This document shows positions 18,871 to 27,595 of a DNA stretch of 64,000 bases, in pieces. The notes under the pieces were generated by a model. It worked only from the letters and a program-made list of their open reading frames with translations, had not been told where the DNA came from and made no database searches. The translations under genes were made by a program, and so were the position numbers. Position 1 is the first letter of the stretch, and each line of letters opens with the position of its first letter. This stretch comes from an uncultured Collinsella sp. (lineage in GTDB: Bacteria; Actinomycetota; Coriobacteriia; Coriobacteriales; Coriobacteriaceae), in contig UQTW01000013.1 in NCBI GenBank assembly GCA_900544115.1, positions 4,778-68,777 on the forward strand, given 5' to 3'.

Positions 18871-20856
18871 ATGAAGCTCGCACTTGCACAGATCGATATG
18901 CGCCTGGGTGATATTGAGGGCATTTGCGGCCGCATCGAGGACCAGGCTCGTCTGGCCCACGAGCGCGGGGCGCGCGTGCTGTGCGTGCCGGCTCCGCTCT
19001 TTATGGGCGCCATGCCCGGGGGCCTGGTGGGCACTGCCGACTTTGAGCACGACATGTTGACAGGCCTGACCGGTGTCGCCGAGCGTATCCAAGAACTCGA
19101 TATGATCTGCATCGTGCCCGCGGCAGTTTCGTTTGAGGGCCAGCCCCTGCTCGACTACATGATGCTCAAGGACGGCCATGTGGTGCCGGCCCGTTCGAGC
19201 ATTGCTCTGCAGCGTGGTGGGAACGGTGATGCCCGTTGGGCACCGCCGGTGTTCGACGTGGACGGCGTGCGTATCGCCGTGATCTTCGACTTGGACCGCG
19301 AACTCGAGATGCTGCCGACCGGCGTCGACCTCATCGCCTATTTTCAGTTCAACGCGTTTGATATGACCGACCGCGAGACGGCCGCCATTGCCGCCGTTCG
19401 CAGCGGTGCCTACCGCAAGATCGCATCCAAGCGCAGCGTGTGGTTTGCCTGCATGGCGCCGGTCGGTGCCTATGACGAGTCGGTGTATACCGGCGGGTCG
19501 TTTGTACTCGACGACTGTGGGCGCGTGGTGGCCCAAGCGCCGTGTTTTGAAGAGAGCCTGCTGGTTCAGGAGATTCAGCGCGGTGTGATGCTCGATGCCC
19601 TGGAGGACCACGAGCTGCCCGAGTTTCGTTCCGAGGAGTGGTTGTGGCAGGCGCTGGTGCTCGCTGTGCGCGATAACGCCCGTGCCCATGGCACGTCGCG
19701 TGCCGTGGTGGCGCTCGAGGGCGATCTGCCGTCGTCTTTGCTTGCGGCGCTGGCTGTCGATGCATTGGGTTCGCGCAATGTGATCGGCCTGGTGTTGGAC
19801 CGCAACCGCATCTTTACGCCAGCGCAGGAAGAGGCTGAGGCCGCCCGTTGTGCCGCCGTTCGCGCGATTGCCGAGCGCCTGCATATTCGCACGGTTGAGC
19901 GCGATGCGCCGGATGCGGCGCGCGTACTCGACCGCGATGTGTCAGCGGGCGATGCCGAGCGCCTGCGCTCGCGTACGCTGGGCCTCATGCTGGAGGATAC
20001 GGCGCTCGAGCTGGGCGCGATGGCTCTGAGCCCGCTTTCCAAGACCGAGTATGCGTTGGCGGCACCGGCGCTTTGCGGTGGCTACCAGGGCGATTACGCG
20101 CCCTTTGGTGATGTGTACCTGTCGACGCTCGAGTTTGTGGCGCGCGTGCGCAACCGCACGTCTGCCGTGGTGCCGCAGGAGCTCGTGACGCTCAACGCGG
20201 TGGAAGATTGCATGGAGCGCGTGCTGGCGCGGGCGCTCTCGACGCTCGACGGCCCGGTCGACATGCTCGATCGCGCGGCGCAGCTGCTCGGTGGGCTCGA
20301 GCCGGGCGAGGTTGATGGCGCGCTCGAGTCACACGTCGACCGCAATCGTCCCTTCGACGACATTCCGATGGCCACCGGCAAGCCCGAGGCTTGCTCGCTG
20401 CTGCTGATACTCGTGCGCCAGGGAGAGGCCGCTCGCCGCATACTGCCGACGGCGCCGATCGTCTCGGCCCGTTCGTTTGCCGAGCGTGCCTGGCCGTATA
20501 TGCTCGCGTGGTCCGACCTGGGACTGAGCGGCAAGGAACGCATGACGGTCGATGCGCTGGCACGCGCCGAGGTGCGCCGCTTTGCCGACGAGGATACAAG
20601 CGAGCGCATGCGTGGCGAGATGATGGGCATACTGGGTGACCTGTTGGGTATTTCACCCGAGCAGATGGAGGAACTGCGCTCCGAGGACGGCCAGCGCCGC
20701 CTGCACGAGGGCATGAAAAAGTTCGAGGGCGAGGTCCAGGACGCCATCGAAAAGATGATGGGCGGCCAGGGCGGACCGCAGGGTGGACCCCAGGGCACGC
20801 CGATGCCGCAGCCGCCGGTTGATCCCCGACAGTTTCCTTTTTTCTCGCAGAACTAA
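18871..20856 (+). CDS. NAD+ synthetase-like protein with degenerate glutaminase and synthetase active sites
   Basis: A 661-residue protein with the NadE architecture: nitrilase-fold domain (1-245, opening MKLALAQIDMRLGDIEG), then an ATP-pyrophosphatase domain (about 255-480). The key residues are replaced. The nitrilase Glu is Ala41 (VPAPLF), the Cys is Phe139 (AVIFDLD), and the catalytic-Lys segment is missing. The pyrophosphatase P-loop SGGxDS reads EGDLPS (283-288). Structural motifs (YTGGSFVLDD, LSKTEYA, APFGDVYLS) remain. A Coriobacteria-like C-terminal extension ends in a Gly-Gln-Pro tail (about 630-661). It is probably a pseudoenzyme or a repurposed binder rather than a working NAD synthetase. 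Start ATG 18871 follows GGAAAGG. Confidence 0.8.
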   Translation: MKLALAQIDMRLGDIEGICGRIEDQARLAHERGARVLCVPAPLFMGAMPGGLVGTADFEHDMLTGLTGVAERIQELDMICIVPAAVSFEGQPLLDYMMLKDGHVVPARSSIALQRGGNGDARWAPPVFDVDGVRIAVIFDLDRELEMLPTGVDLIAYFQFNAFDMTDRETAAIAAVRSGAYRKIASKRSVWFACMAPVGAYDESVYTGGSFVLDDCGRVVAQAPCFEESLLVQEIQRGVMLDALEDHELPEFRSEEWLWQALVLAVRDNARAHGTSRAVVALEGDLPSSLLAALAVDALGSRNVIGLVLDRNRIFTPAQEEAEAARCAAVRAIAERLHIRTVERDAPDAARVLDRDVSAGDAERLRSRTLGLMLEDTALELGAMALSPLSKTEYALAAPALCGGYQGDYAPFGDVYLSTLEFVARVRNRTSAVVPQELVTLNAVEDCMERVLARALSTLDGPVDMLDRAAQLLGGLEPGEVDGALESHVDRNRPFDDIPMATGKPEACSLLLILVRQGEAARRILPTAPIVSARSFAERAWPYMLAWSDLGLSGKERMTVDALARAEVRRFADEDTSERMRGEMMGILGDLLGISPEQMEELRSEDGQRRLHEGMKKFEGEVQDAIEKMMGGQGGPQGGPQGTPMPQPPVDPRQFPFFSQN

Positions 20857-20918
20857 CTATGGGATAGGATTCGCTTCCAACCCCGACACTTCAACTAAGC
20901 ATCTTGGTCCCGTTGTGT

Positions 20919-20938
20919 TATTCTAGAACAGACGTTCG
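20919..20938 (+). promoter_or_regulatory. Putative LexA (SOS) box overlapping the ruvC promoter
   Basis: AGAACAGACGTTCG (20925-20938) fits the Bacillus/actinobacterial SOS pattern GAAC-N4-GTTC. It directly follows a possible -10, TATTCT (20919-20924), and ends about 55 bases before the ruvC start. This suggests DNA-damage induction of ruvCAB. Confidence 0.6.
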
Positions 20939-20993
20939 TGAATGATGCTCGGGGCCTTGCCTTGTGCTGTACTTGTGACGAGGGGAGGTTGGT

Positions 20994-21515
20994 TTGGTTA
21001 TCTTGGGCATTGACCCCGGTTTGGCTCATACGGGTTGGGGGATTATCGAGGAGCGGCGTGGCGAGGTTCGCTGCCGTGCCTACGGTTGCATCGAGACTAG
21101 CGCGGGCAGCCCGCTCGCGGTGCGCCTGTCGCATATCGCCCGCGATCTTAAGGATGTCGTCGAGCGCTATCGCCCCGATACCGCGGCCGTCGAGAGCATC
21201 TATTTTGGCGCCAACGTCCGCTCGGCCATCCCCACGGCGCACGCCCGCGGCGCTGCGCTTGTGGCGCTTTCGGAGTGCGCGCTCGAGATTGGCGAGTATA
21301 CGCCCATGCAGATCAAACAGGCTGTGGTGGGCACCGGCGCCGCGGACAAGCGGCAGGTCGCCTACATGGTACGCACGCTAACACAGCTCGACCACGACCC
21401 GCATCCCGACCATGCCGCCGATGCCCTGGCCTGCGCCATCTGCCACGTAAACCTCAGCCGCACCCGCGCCCTCACCGGTGGCGAGTTCTATCAACAGAGA
21501 GGAACCGGATACTGA
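20994..21515 (+). CDS. ruvC: Holliday junction endodeoxyribonuclease RuvC
   Basis: A 173-residue RNase H-fold resolvase. The N-terminal GIDPGLAHTG holds catalytic Asp7, the second acid lies in AVESIYFG, and the C-terminal pair lies in DHAADALACA. The best start is the TTG at 20994, about 5 bases after AGGGGAGG; no ATG is available in frame near this ribosome site. It is the first gene of ruvC-ruvA-ruvB, and its TGA overlaps the ruvA ATG by one base. Confidence 0.96.
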   Translation: MVILGIDPGLAHTGWGIIEERRGEVRCRAYGCIETSAGSPLAVRLSHIARDLKDVVERYRPDTAAVESIYFGANVRSAIPTAHARGAALVALSECALEIGEYTPMQIKQAVVGTGAADKRQVAYMVRTLTQLDHDPHPDHAADALACAICHVNLSRTRALTGGEFYQQRGTGY

Positions 21516-22135
21516 TGATCTCCCAGCTCCACGGAACGCTTGTCGAGGCCACGATGAGCTCTGCCGTCGTCGATGTATCGGGCGTGGGCTTTGAGCTCGG
21601 CATCTCGGGCAGCACTGCCGCCACGCTGCCTGCGCCCGGCGGCGAGGTTCGCCTCTATACCCGCATGCAGGTCCGCGAGGACGCCATGACACTCTTCGGC
21701 TTTGCCTCCAAGGACGAGCGCACAATGTTTGACAGGCTCGTGTCCGTCTCGGGCGTCGGTCCGCGCCTGGCGCTCGCCGTGCTTTCCACCTATACCGTGG
21801 GACAGCTGTATTCCCTGGTGATGGCCGAGGACGACAAGGGCATGGCCAAGGTTCCCGGTGTGGGCAAAAAGACCGCGCAGCGTCTGATCCTGGAGCTCAA
21901 GAGCACCTTTGCCAAGGATAAGGGCTTTGTGCCGGTCGACGTGATCCCCGGTCAGGTTGCGATGCCGGTGCCCGCCGCCGCTCCGTCGGCGATTGATGAC
22001 GCCCGTGCGGCACTCCTTTCCATGGGCTTTAGCCCGCAGGAGACCGATGTTGCTCTGAGCGGGTATGATGGGCAGGATATGCGTGTCGAGGATCTGCTCG
22101 GCGCGGCGCTTAAGCGACTCGGAATGGATGCGTGA
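21515..22135 (+). CDS. ruvA: Holliday junction branch migration protein RuvA
   Basis: A 206-residue protein. It has an N-terminal OB domain (MISQLHGTLVEATMSSAVVD), a double helix-hairpin-helix region (SVSGVGPRLALAVLS, KVPGVGKKTAQRLI) and a C-terminal UBA-like domain that binds RuvB (DDARAALLSMGFSPQE). The start ATG at 21515 shares its A with the ruvC stop (TGATG), and the stop overlaps ruvB in the same way, so the three genes are translationally coupled. It tetramerises on Holliday junctions and loads RuvB. Confidence 0.97.
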   Translation: MISQLHGTLVEATMSSAVVDVSGVGFELGISGSTAATLPAPGGEVRLYTRMQVREDAMTLFGFASKDERTMFDRLVSVSGVGPRLALAVLSTYTVGQLYSLVMAEDDKGMAKVPGVGKKTAQRLILELKSTFAKDKGFVPVDVIPGQVAMPVPAAAPSAIDDARAALLSMGFSPQETDVALSGYDGQDMRVEDLLGAALKRLGMDA

Positions 22136-23202
22136 TGTGGGAAGCCGATGACTCTCAGGACCTGTGGGCGACGCCCGGTAACTCGCCGGCGGCATCCATG
22201 GCGCATGGCGAGCGCATGGTGGGTTCGGAGCTGACACCCGAAGACCTTGATGTCGACCGCACTTTGCGCCCCCAGCGCCTGGACGACTACTGTGGCCAGG
22301 AGCACATCAAGCAGAGCCTGCGCGTGTTGATCGAAGCGGCGCAGAGCCGTGGCGAGACACTCGACCACGTGATTTTCTCGGGTCCTCCGGGCCTGGGCAA
22401 GACCACGCTGGCCACCGTTATCGCCAACGAGCTGGGCGCTCAGATCAAGACCACGAGTGGCCCTGCCATCGCGCGCACCGGCGACCTGGCGGCTATCCTT
22501 ACCAACCTGCAGCCGGGTGATGTGCTGTTTATCGACGAGATCCACCGCCTCAACCGTTCGGTCGAGGAGGTCCTGTATCCCGCGATGGAGGACTTTGCCC
22601 TCGATATCGTGATTGGCAAGGGTCCGGCGGCGCGCTCGATTCGCCTGGATATCCCCAAGTTTACGCTGGTAGCGGCAACGACCCGCTCAGGTATGTTGAC
22701 CGGTCCGTTGCGCGACCGCTTTGGCATTTCGTATCGCCTGGATTACTACACGGTCGAGGAGCTCGCGCAGATTGTGACGCGCTCGGCGACTATCTTGGGC
22801 GTGACGATTGACCATCCGAGCGCGCTCGAGATCGGCTCGCGTTCGCGCGGCACGCCACGTCTTGCCAACCGCCTGCTCAAGCGCGTGCGCGATTACGCAC
22901 AGGTGCGTGGCAACGGCCCTATAGAGCTCGATATCTGCCGCCAGGCGCTCGAGTTCTTCGAAATCGATGAGCTCGGTCTGGACTGGATGGATATTCGCAT
23001 TTTGGAGACGCTCGCTAAGACGTTCTCCGGTCGCGCCGTGGGACTTACGACCCTTGCCAGCGCGGTGGGCGAGGACCCGGGCACGCTCGAGGATGTCTAT
23101 GAGCCCTATTTGCTGCAGTGCGGGTTGATGATTCGTACGCCGCAGGGCCGTCAGGCAACCCTTCGCACCTTTGAGCACCTGGGGATTGAACCTACCGTTT
23201 AG
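22135..23202 (+). CDS. ruvB: Holliday junction branch migration ATPase RuvB
   Basis: A 355-residue AAA+ motor. Walker A is GPPGLGKT (83-90), Walker B LFIDEIHRL, sensor I ATTRSG, followed by a winged helix at the C-terminus (VYEPYLLQCGLMIRTPQGR). I take the ATG at 22135, which overlaps the ruvA TGA by one base; a GTG one codon earlier is possible. It drives branch migration of Holliday junctions with RuvA. No terminator is obvious before the fhs promoter region. Confidence 0.97.
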   Translation: MWEADDSQDLWATPGNSPAASMAHGERMVGSELTPEDLDVDRTLRPQRLDDYCGQEHIKQSLRVLIEAAQSRGETLDHVIFSGPPGLGKTTLATVIANELGAQIKTTSGPAIARTGDLAAILTNLQPGDVLFIDEIHRLNRSVEEVLYPAMEDFALDIVIGKGPAARSIRLDIPKFTLVAATTRSGMLTGPLRDRFGISYRLDYYTVEELAQIVTRSATILGVTIDHPSALEIGSRSRGTPRLANRLLKRVRDYAQVRGNGPIELDICRQALEFFEIDELGLDWMDIRILETLAKTFSGRAVGLTTLASAVGEDPGTLEDVYEPYLLQCGLMIRTPQGRQATLRTFEHLGIEPTV

Positions 23203-23278
23203 GGCGCTTTGTTTTGGCGGGCTGTTGAGCTATCGCTGGGCATCGGGTAAACATATCGCCGTTCATCGGTTATGGGCG

Positions 23279-23306
23279 TTTTACTATTGCGCGCCCGTGC
23301 TATGCT
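23279..23306 (+). promoter_or_regulatory. Putative fhs promoter
   Basis: TTTTAC (23279-23284), a 16-base spacer and TATGCT (23301-23306), 40 bases upstream of the fhs start. I see no THF or ZTP riboswitch pattern in the leader. Confidence 0.4.
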
Positions 23307-23346
23307 GAATTGGTCTTTTTCTCATTCGGTAACGAAAGGACCGCCC

Positions 23347-25014
23347 ATGCCTACTGACATCGAAATCGCACGTTCTGTCACGCCGCTGCCTATTACCGAG
23401 GTGGCCAAGAACGCCGGCGTCGACGTTAAGCACCTTATTCCGTACGGCTTCGACAAGGCTAAGGTCGACTATTCACTGCTCAACGAGCCGACTGATCACC
23501 AGGCCAAGCTCGTCCTCGTGACCGCTATCAACCCAACGCCTGCGGGCGAGGGCAAGACCACCACGACCATCGGTCTGGCCGATGGCCTGCGTCGTCGCGG
23601 CGTCAAGAGTGCCGTGGCCCTGCGCGAGCCTTCGCTCGGCCCTGTCTTTGGCGTTAAGGGCGGTGCTGCCGGCGGCGGCTGGGCTCAGGTCATCCCCATG
23701 GAGGATATCAACCTGCACTTTACCGGCGACTTCCACGCTATCGGTGCCGCCAATAACCTGCTGGCCGCCATGCTTGATAACCACATCCAGCAGGGCAACC
23801 AGCTCGGTATCGACGTTAAGCGCATCACTTGGAAGCGCGTCGTCGATATGAACGACCGTCAGCTGCGCCACGTCATCGACGGTATTGGCGGTAAGGCCCA
23901 GGGCGTGCCGCGCGAGGACGGCTTCGATATCACCGTCGCCTCCGAGGTCATGGCAATCCTGTGCCTGTCTACGAGTATCAGCGACCTCAAGGAGCGCCTG
24001 GGCGAGATCGTCGTCGGCTACAGCTTTGCCGGCGAGCCCGTCCGTGCCCGCGACCTTAAGGCCCAGGGTGCCATGGCCGCGTTGCTTAAGGACGCGCTCA
24101 AGCCCAACCTGGTGCAAACGCTCGAGGGCACGCCCGCGTTTGTCCACGGCGGTCCCTTCGCCAACATCGCCCACGGCTGCAACTCTATCATGGCCACGCG
24201 TATGGCGATGCGCTTTGGCGATGTTGCCATTACCGAGGCCGGCTTCGGTGCCGATCTGGGTGCCGAGAAGTTCCTCGATATCAAGTGCCGTATGACGGGC
24301 GTTCGCCCCAGCGCCGTCGTGGTCGTCGCGACCGCTCGTGCGCTGAAGTACAACGGTGGCGTCGCCAAGGCCGACCTCAACGAGGAGAACCTCGAGGCAC
24401 TCAAGGCCGGCATGCCCAACCTGCTGCGTCACGTCGACAACATCCAGAACGTTTATGGTCTGCCCTGCGTAGTCGCCATCAACCGCTTCCCGACGGACAC
24501 CGAGGCCGAGCTTGCGCTCATCGAGTCCGAGTGCCAGAAGCTCGGCGTCAACGTTAAGCTTTCCGAGGTCTGGGCCAAGGGCGGCGAGGGCGCGCTCGAG
24601 CTTGCCGATGAGGTCATGCGTCTGATTGAGCAGCCGAGCGAGCTCAAGTTTGCCTATGAGGACGGCGCTGATGTCGCTGATGCCCTCGAGGCCGTTGCCA
24701 CCAAGGTCTACCGCGCCGACGGCGTTGACTTTACGCCGGCCGCCAAGCGCCAGCTCGCCGAGCTGCGCGAGAACGGCTTTGGCAACCTGCCGGTGTGCGT
24801 CGCCAAGACGCAGTACAGCTTTAGCGACAACGCCAAGGCCCTGGGCGCTCCCGAGAACTTCCGCATCACGGTGCGCGAGCTCAAGGTTTCTGCCGGCGCC
24901 CACTTTGTGGTCGCGCTGACCGGCAGTGTTCTGACCATGCCGGGCCTGCCCAAGGTGCCCGCGGCCGAAAACATCGACGTCGACAACGACGGCAACATCA
25001 CCGGCCTGTTCTAA
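23347..25014 (+). CDS. fhs: Formate--tetrahydrofolate ligase
   Basis: A 555-residue enzyme that joins formate to tetrahydrofolate with ATP, giving 10-formyl-THF for purine synthesis or one-carbon flow. The P-loop PTPAGEGKTTTTIG lies near residues 63-76, and the conserved blocks REPSLGPVFGVKGGAAGGG and EAGFGADLGAEKF are intact. Length equals the family norm. The ATG at 23347 has GAAAGGA upstream; an earlier in-frame start would add about 25 unconserved residues. It is monocistronic with its own terminator. The next two steps of the pathway, fchA and folD, lie 10 kb downstream. Confidence 0.97.
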   Translation: MPTDIEIARSVTPLPITEVAKNAGVDVKHLIPYGFDKAKVDYSLLNEPTDHQAKLVLVTAINPTPAGEGKTTTTIGLADGLRRRGVKSAVALREPSLGPVFGVKGGAAGGGWAQVIPMEDINLHFTGDFHAIGAANNLLAAMLDNHIQQGNQLGIDVKRITWKRVVDMNDRQLRHVIDGIGGKAQGVPREDGFDITVASEVMAILCLSTSISDLKERLGEIVVGYSFAGEPVRARDLKAQGAMAALLKDALKPNLVQTLEGTPAFVHGGPFANIAHGCNSIMATRMAMRFGDVAITEAGFGADLGAEKFLDIKCRMTGVRPSAVVVVATARALKYNGGVAKADLNEENLEALKAGMPNLLRHVDNIQNVYGLPCVVAINRFPTDTEAELALIESECQKLGVNVKLSEVWAKGGEGALELADEVMRLIEQPSELKFAYEDGADVADALEAVATKVYRADGVDFTPAAKRQLAELRENGFGNLPVCVAKTQYSFSDNAKALGAPENFRITVRELKVSAGAHFVVALTGSVLTMPGLPKVPAAENIDVDNDGNITGLF

Positions 25015-25039
25015 GTCTGCTGTCCATAGCTGCTAGCCC

Positions 25040-25076
25040 GCCCCGCCGTGCCCACAAGGCCCGGCGGGGCTTTTTT
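25040..25076 (+). terminator. Terminator after fhs
   Basis: Perfect 9-bp stem GCCCCGCCG (25040-25048) / CGGCGGGGC (25062-25070), followed by TTTTTT. Confidence 0.9.
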
Positions 25077-25193
25077 ATCCTTAGGCCCGCGCATGTCTTG
25101 TAGATACCGACGGGCTTTGCCCATCATAGGTTTTTGCGCGGGTAGAATGCATGGATAACTTGATGCTCACGAGCGACGGAAAGGAATCGTTGC

Positions 25194-26183
25194 ATGGATC
25201 AGGACAAAACAACCGTGATGGGCGGCTACGGTTCCGCGCAGGCTGGCGATAGCGCCGATGCGACCCGCGTTGTTCCCAACCCCGGTTATACCGACCCCGC
25301 CGCGACGCAGCCTTCTGCCGAGCCCACCCGGGTTATGGGCTATGGCGACACGGCGCAGGATTCTTACGCTGCATCTTCGCAAGGCCCCTATGGCAACGCA
25401 GCTCCGGATCCGTTTGATTACACGCCGCAGGATTCTTATGCTGCCTCGACGCCGAATCCCTATGACAACCTGCCGCAGAATCCCATTCCGCAGCCTCAGC
25501 AGACGACGTATATGCCTCGCACTGCGCAGCCTCGCTACGAGTCGCGCGAGCCGTATCGCGAGTACCCCAAGTCGATTCCGCAATATGGCGAGGACGAGGA
25601 GAAGAAGCCGTCGCGTTCGTCGAGCGTGATCAAGAAGATTCTCATCGTACTGGCGATCTTCTTTGCGCTGTCGGTTGTGTTTGCCATCGTGTCGGGCATG
25701 CTCAACAAGCGAGGGAGTTCAACGGCCGATACCACTGCCGAGCAAACCGAGTCCGCCTCGTCTAGCACCGTCGATCTGAGCGACATCCCGGGGCAGTACT
25801 GGTCCAACGCCAAGAAGCTCCTCAAGTCGCGCGGCGCCGATCTTTCGAATGCCGTGATTCTGACCGACGACGGCTCGACGCCCGTTGTCGATGCCAACTG
25901 GGTCGTTGCTTCTGCCCACTATAACGACAACGGCAACCTCGAAATTCAACTCACGCACAAGAACAGTTCGGGCAACTCGTCCGACGGCCAAAGCGGTACC
26001 GACAGCTCGAGCTCCAATTCACTGGAGGACTTGAGCAACAAGGCACAGGAGTTGGGAGACAAGGCGCAAGAGCTGGGCGACACGGCGCAGAACCTGGGCG
26101 ACACCGCTCAGAACCTGGGTGATATGGCGACGGATGCCTGGAACGCACTGCAAAACGGCATCTCGGGCGCGCGGGGAAACTAG
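25194..26183 (+). CDS. Membrane-anchored low-complexity protein with T-x-V motifs and heptad repeats
   Basis: A 329-residue protein of no recognised family. Residues 1-140 are Pro/Tyr/Gln-rich, likely disordered, and carry three similar threonine motifs (TTVM at 6-9, TRVV at 24-27, TRVM at 45-48) plus a duplicated QDSYAAS. One membrane helix spans about 147-170. A short ordered segment (about 195-255) resembles a PASTA-like or DUF-type extracellular unit (SNAKKLLKSRGADLSNA), then comes a Ser/Asp-rich spacer. Five tandem heptads of the type AQELGDT follow (about 285-320) and should form a coiled coil. The start ATG at 25194 follows AAAGGA. It ends 12 bases from the convergent cation transporter. 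Confidence 0.7.
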   Translation: MDQDKTTVMGGYGSAQAGDSADATRVVPNPGYTDPAATQPSAEPTRVMGYGDTAQDSYAASSQGPYGNAAPDPFDYTPQDSYAASTPNPYDNLPQNPIPQPQQTTYMPRTAQPRYESREPYREYPKSIPQYGEDEEKKPSRSSSVIKKILIVLAIFFALSVVFAIVSGMLNKRGSSTADTTAEQTESASSSTVDLSDIPGQYWSNAKKLLKSRGADLSNAVILTDDGSTPVVDANWVVASAHYNDNGNLEIQLTHKNSSGNSSDGQSGTDSSSSNSLEDLSNKAQELGDKAQELGDTAQNLGDTAQNLGDMATDAWNALQNGISGARGN

Positions 26184-26195
26184 CTGTTAAGCGGG

Positions 26196-27377
26196 CTACA
26201 GTTGCTCGGCCGGACGCTCGGGCGAGCTAAAGCCCGAATCAAACGTGACGACGCACGAGACGTTGGGCCGGCGCTCGTGCACGATGCGCGTGACGAGCTC
26301 CAGCAGCTCTTCGTCGGATATGTCAAAGCCGTCGGGACGCACCAGGTCAAGCGAAACGAACCCGTCGTGCTCGTGCAGGTCGTGGATGGAGAGCGCGGGG
26401 TCGATCTGCATGACGCCGCGCTTGACCCAGCCGCGTAGGTCGTCGCCGGTGGTGGCGATGGGGTCGCAGTGCAGCGTGATACCGATGCCCATCTGCCGTT
26501 TGATATCGTGCTCGATGGTGTCCAAAATCTCGTGGTGCTCAAATGCGTCGCCCTCGCCGGGCATCTCCACGTGGGCGCTGGCAAACTGACGACCGGGGCC
26601 GTAGTCGTGCACCATGAGGTCGTGTGTGCCCAAGACCTGGGGGTACGACATAATCCTGTCGCGGATTTCCTGGACGAGCTTGGGGTCGGGCGCTTGTCCT
26701 AACAGCGGGCTGATGGCGTCGCGCACCAGGCCCAGGCCGCTGATGCAGATGAAGATGCCCACACCCAGGCCTGCCCAGCCATCGAGGTCAAAGCCGGTCG
26801 TCTGCGAAATAAGCGCCGCCACCAGGACCGAGCCCGAGGTGATGACGTCGTTTTTGGAGTCCTGTGCTGTGGCGATGAGCGTCTCCGAGTCGATGCGGTC
26901 GCCCAACGTGCGGTTGAACGCGGCCATCCAGAGCTTAACGAGCATGGACAAGACGAGGGCGGCTAAGGAGAGCACCGAATATGCAGTGGGGGAAGGCTTG
27001 ATGATCTTAGTGACCGACTCGAGGATCAGGTTGATGCCGACGGCGCAAACCAGGACGGCGACGAACAGACCGGCTAGGTACTCGTAGCGACCGTGGCCAT
27101 AGGGGTGGCCTTCGTCTGCCGGGCGGCTGGCAAGGCGGAACCCGAGCAGGCTCACGATGTTGCTCGAGGCGTCGGAGAGGTTGTTGAAGGCGTCGGCGAC
27201 AAGCGAGACGGAGCCGGCGAGCAGGCCTGCGATGCCCTTGGCCAGGCACAGGGTGATGTTGAGGCCAATGCAGATGAGGCTTGCGGCAAAGCCCGCGTTG
27301 GTGCGGCAAGATGCATCGACCGGCTCGCCCTCGCTGCCGGGAACAAGCGTATGTACCAGCCGATTTACAAATAGCAT
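26196..27377 (-). CDS. Cation diffusion facilitator family metal exporter
   Basis: A 393-residue CDF transporter. About six membrane helices occupy residues 25-215, with metal-site and family motifs SLVADAFNNLSDASSN and DEGHPYGHGRYEYLAG. The cytoplasmic ferredoxin-like domain follows (GTHDLMVHDYGPGRQFASAHVE without its last residues is typical). A further C-terminal extension of about 85 residues (RGVMQIDPALSIHDLH) goes beyond standard ZitB length. The start at 27377 is chosen for its GAGGA ribosome site; an upstream in-frame ATG lacks one. Substrate is probably zinc, manganese or iron; the sequence does not decide it. Confidence 0.88.
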   Translation of the reverse strand: MLFVNRLVHTLVPGSEGEPVDASCRTNAGFAASLICIGLNITLCLAKGIAGLLAGSVSLVADAFNNLSDASSNIVSLLGFRLASRPADEGHPYGHGRYEYLAGLFVAVLVCAVGINLILESVTKIIKPSPTAYSVLSLAALVLSMLVKLWMAAFNRTLGDRIDSETLIATAQDSKNDVITSGSVLVAALISQTTGFDLDGWAGLGVGIFICISGLGLVRDAISPLLGQAPDPKLVQEIRDRIMSYPQVLGTHDLMVHDYGPGRQFASAHVEMPGEGDAFEHHEILDTIEHDIKRQMGIGITLHCDPIATTGDDLRGWVKRGVMQIDPALSIHDLHEHDGFVSLDLVRPDGFDISDEELLELVTRIVHERRPNVSCVVTFDSGFSSPERPAEQL

Positions 27378-27595
27378 AGCGGTCGTCCTCACAATCATGT
27401 TTAAGGGGATAGTGTAGCTCGCGCGGGGGCGCCGTGCACCGATGCTCAGAAAATGCAGCAATAGTCTGCCGGTGCTAACGAGCGAGCCTTCTCATCTGCC
27501 AAGGTGGTCCATTTTGGGCCACATGGGTATGGGCATGTGTCTGTTTGCTCGACATACTTAATGTCGACAGTCCCTGTGCAAAGGAGGACGTTTCC

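Noticed and set aside
23203..23346. THF or ZTP riboswitch ahead of fhs
   Set aside because: The conserved ZTP elements (GGGTCGTGAC, CCGCCTGGGC-type) and THF aptamer core are not visible.
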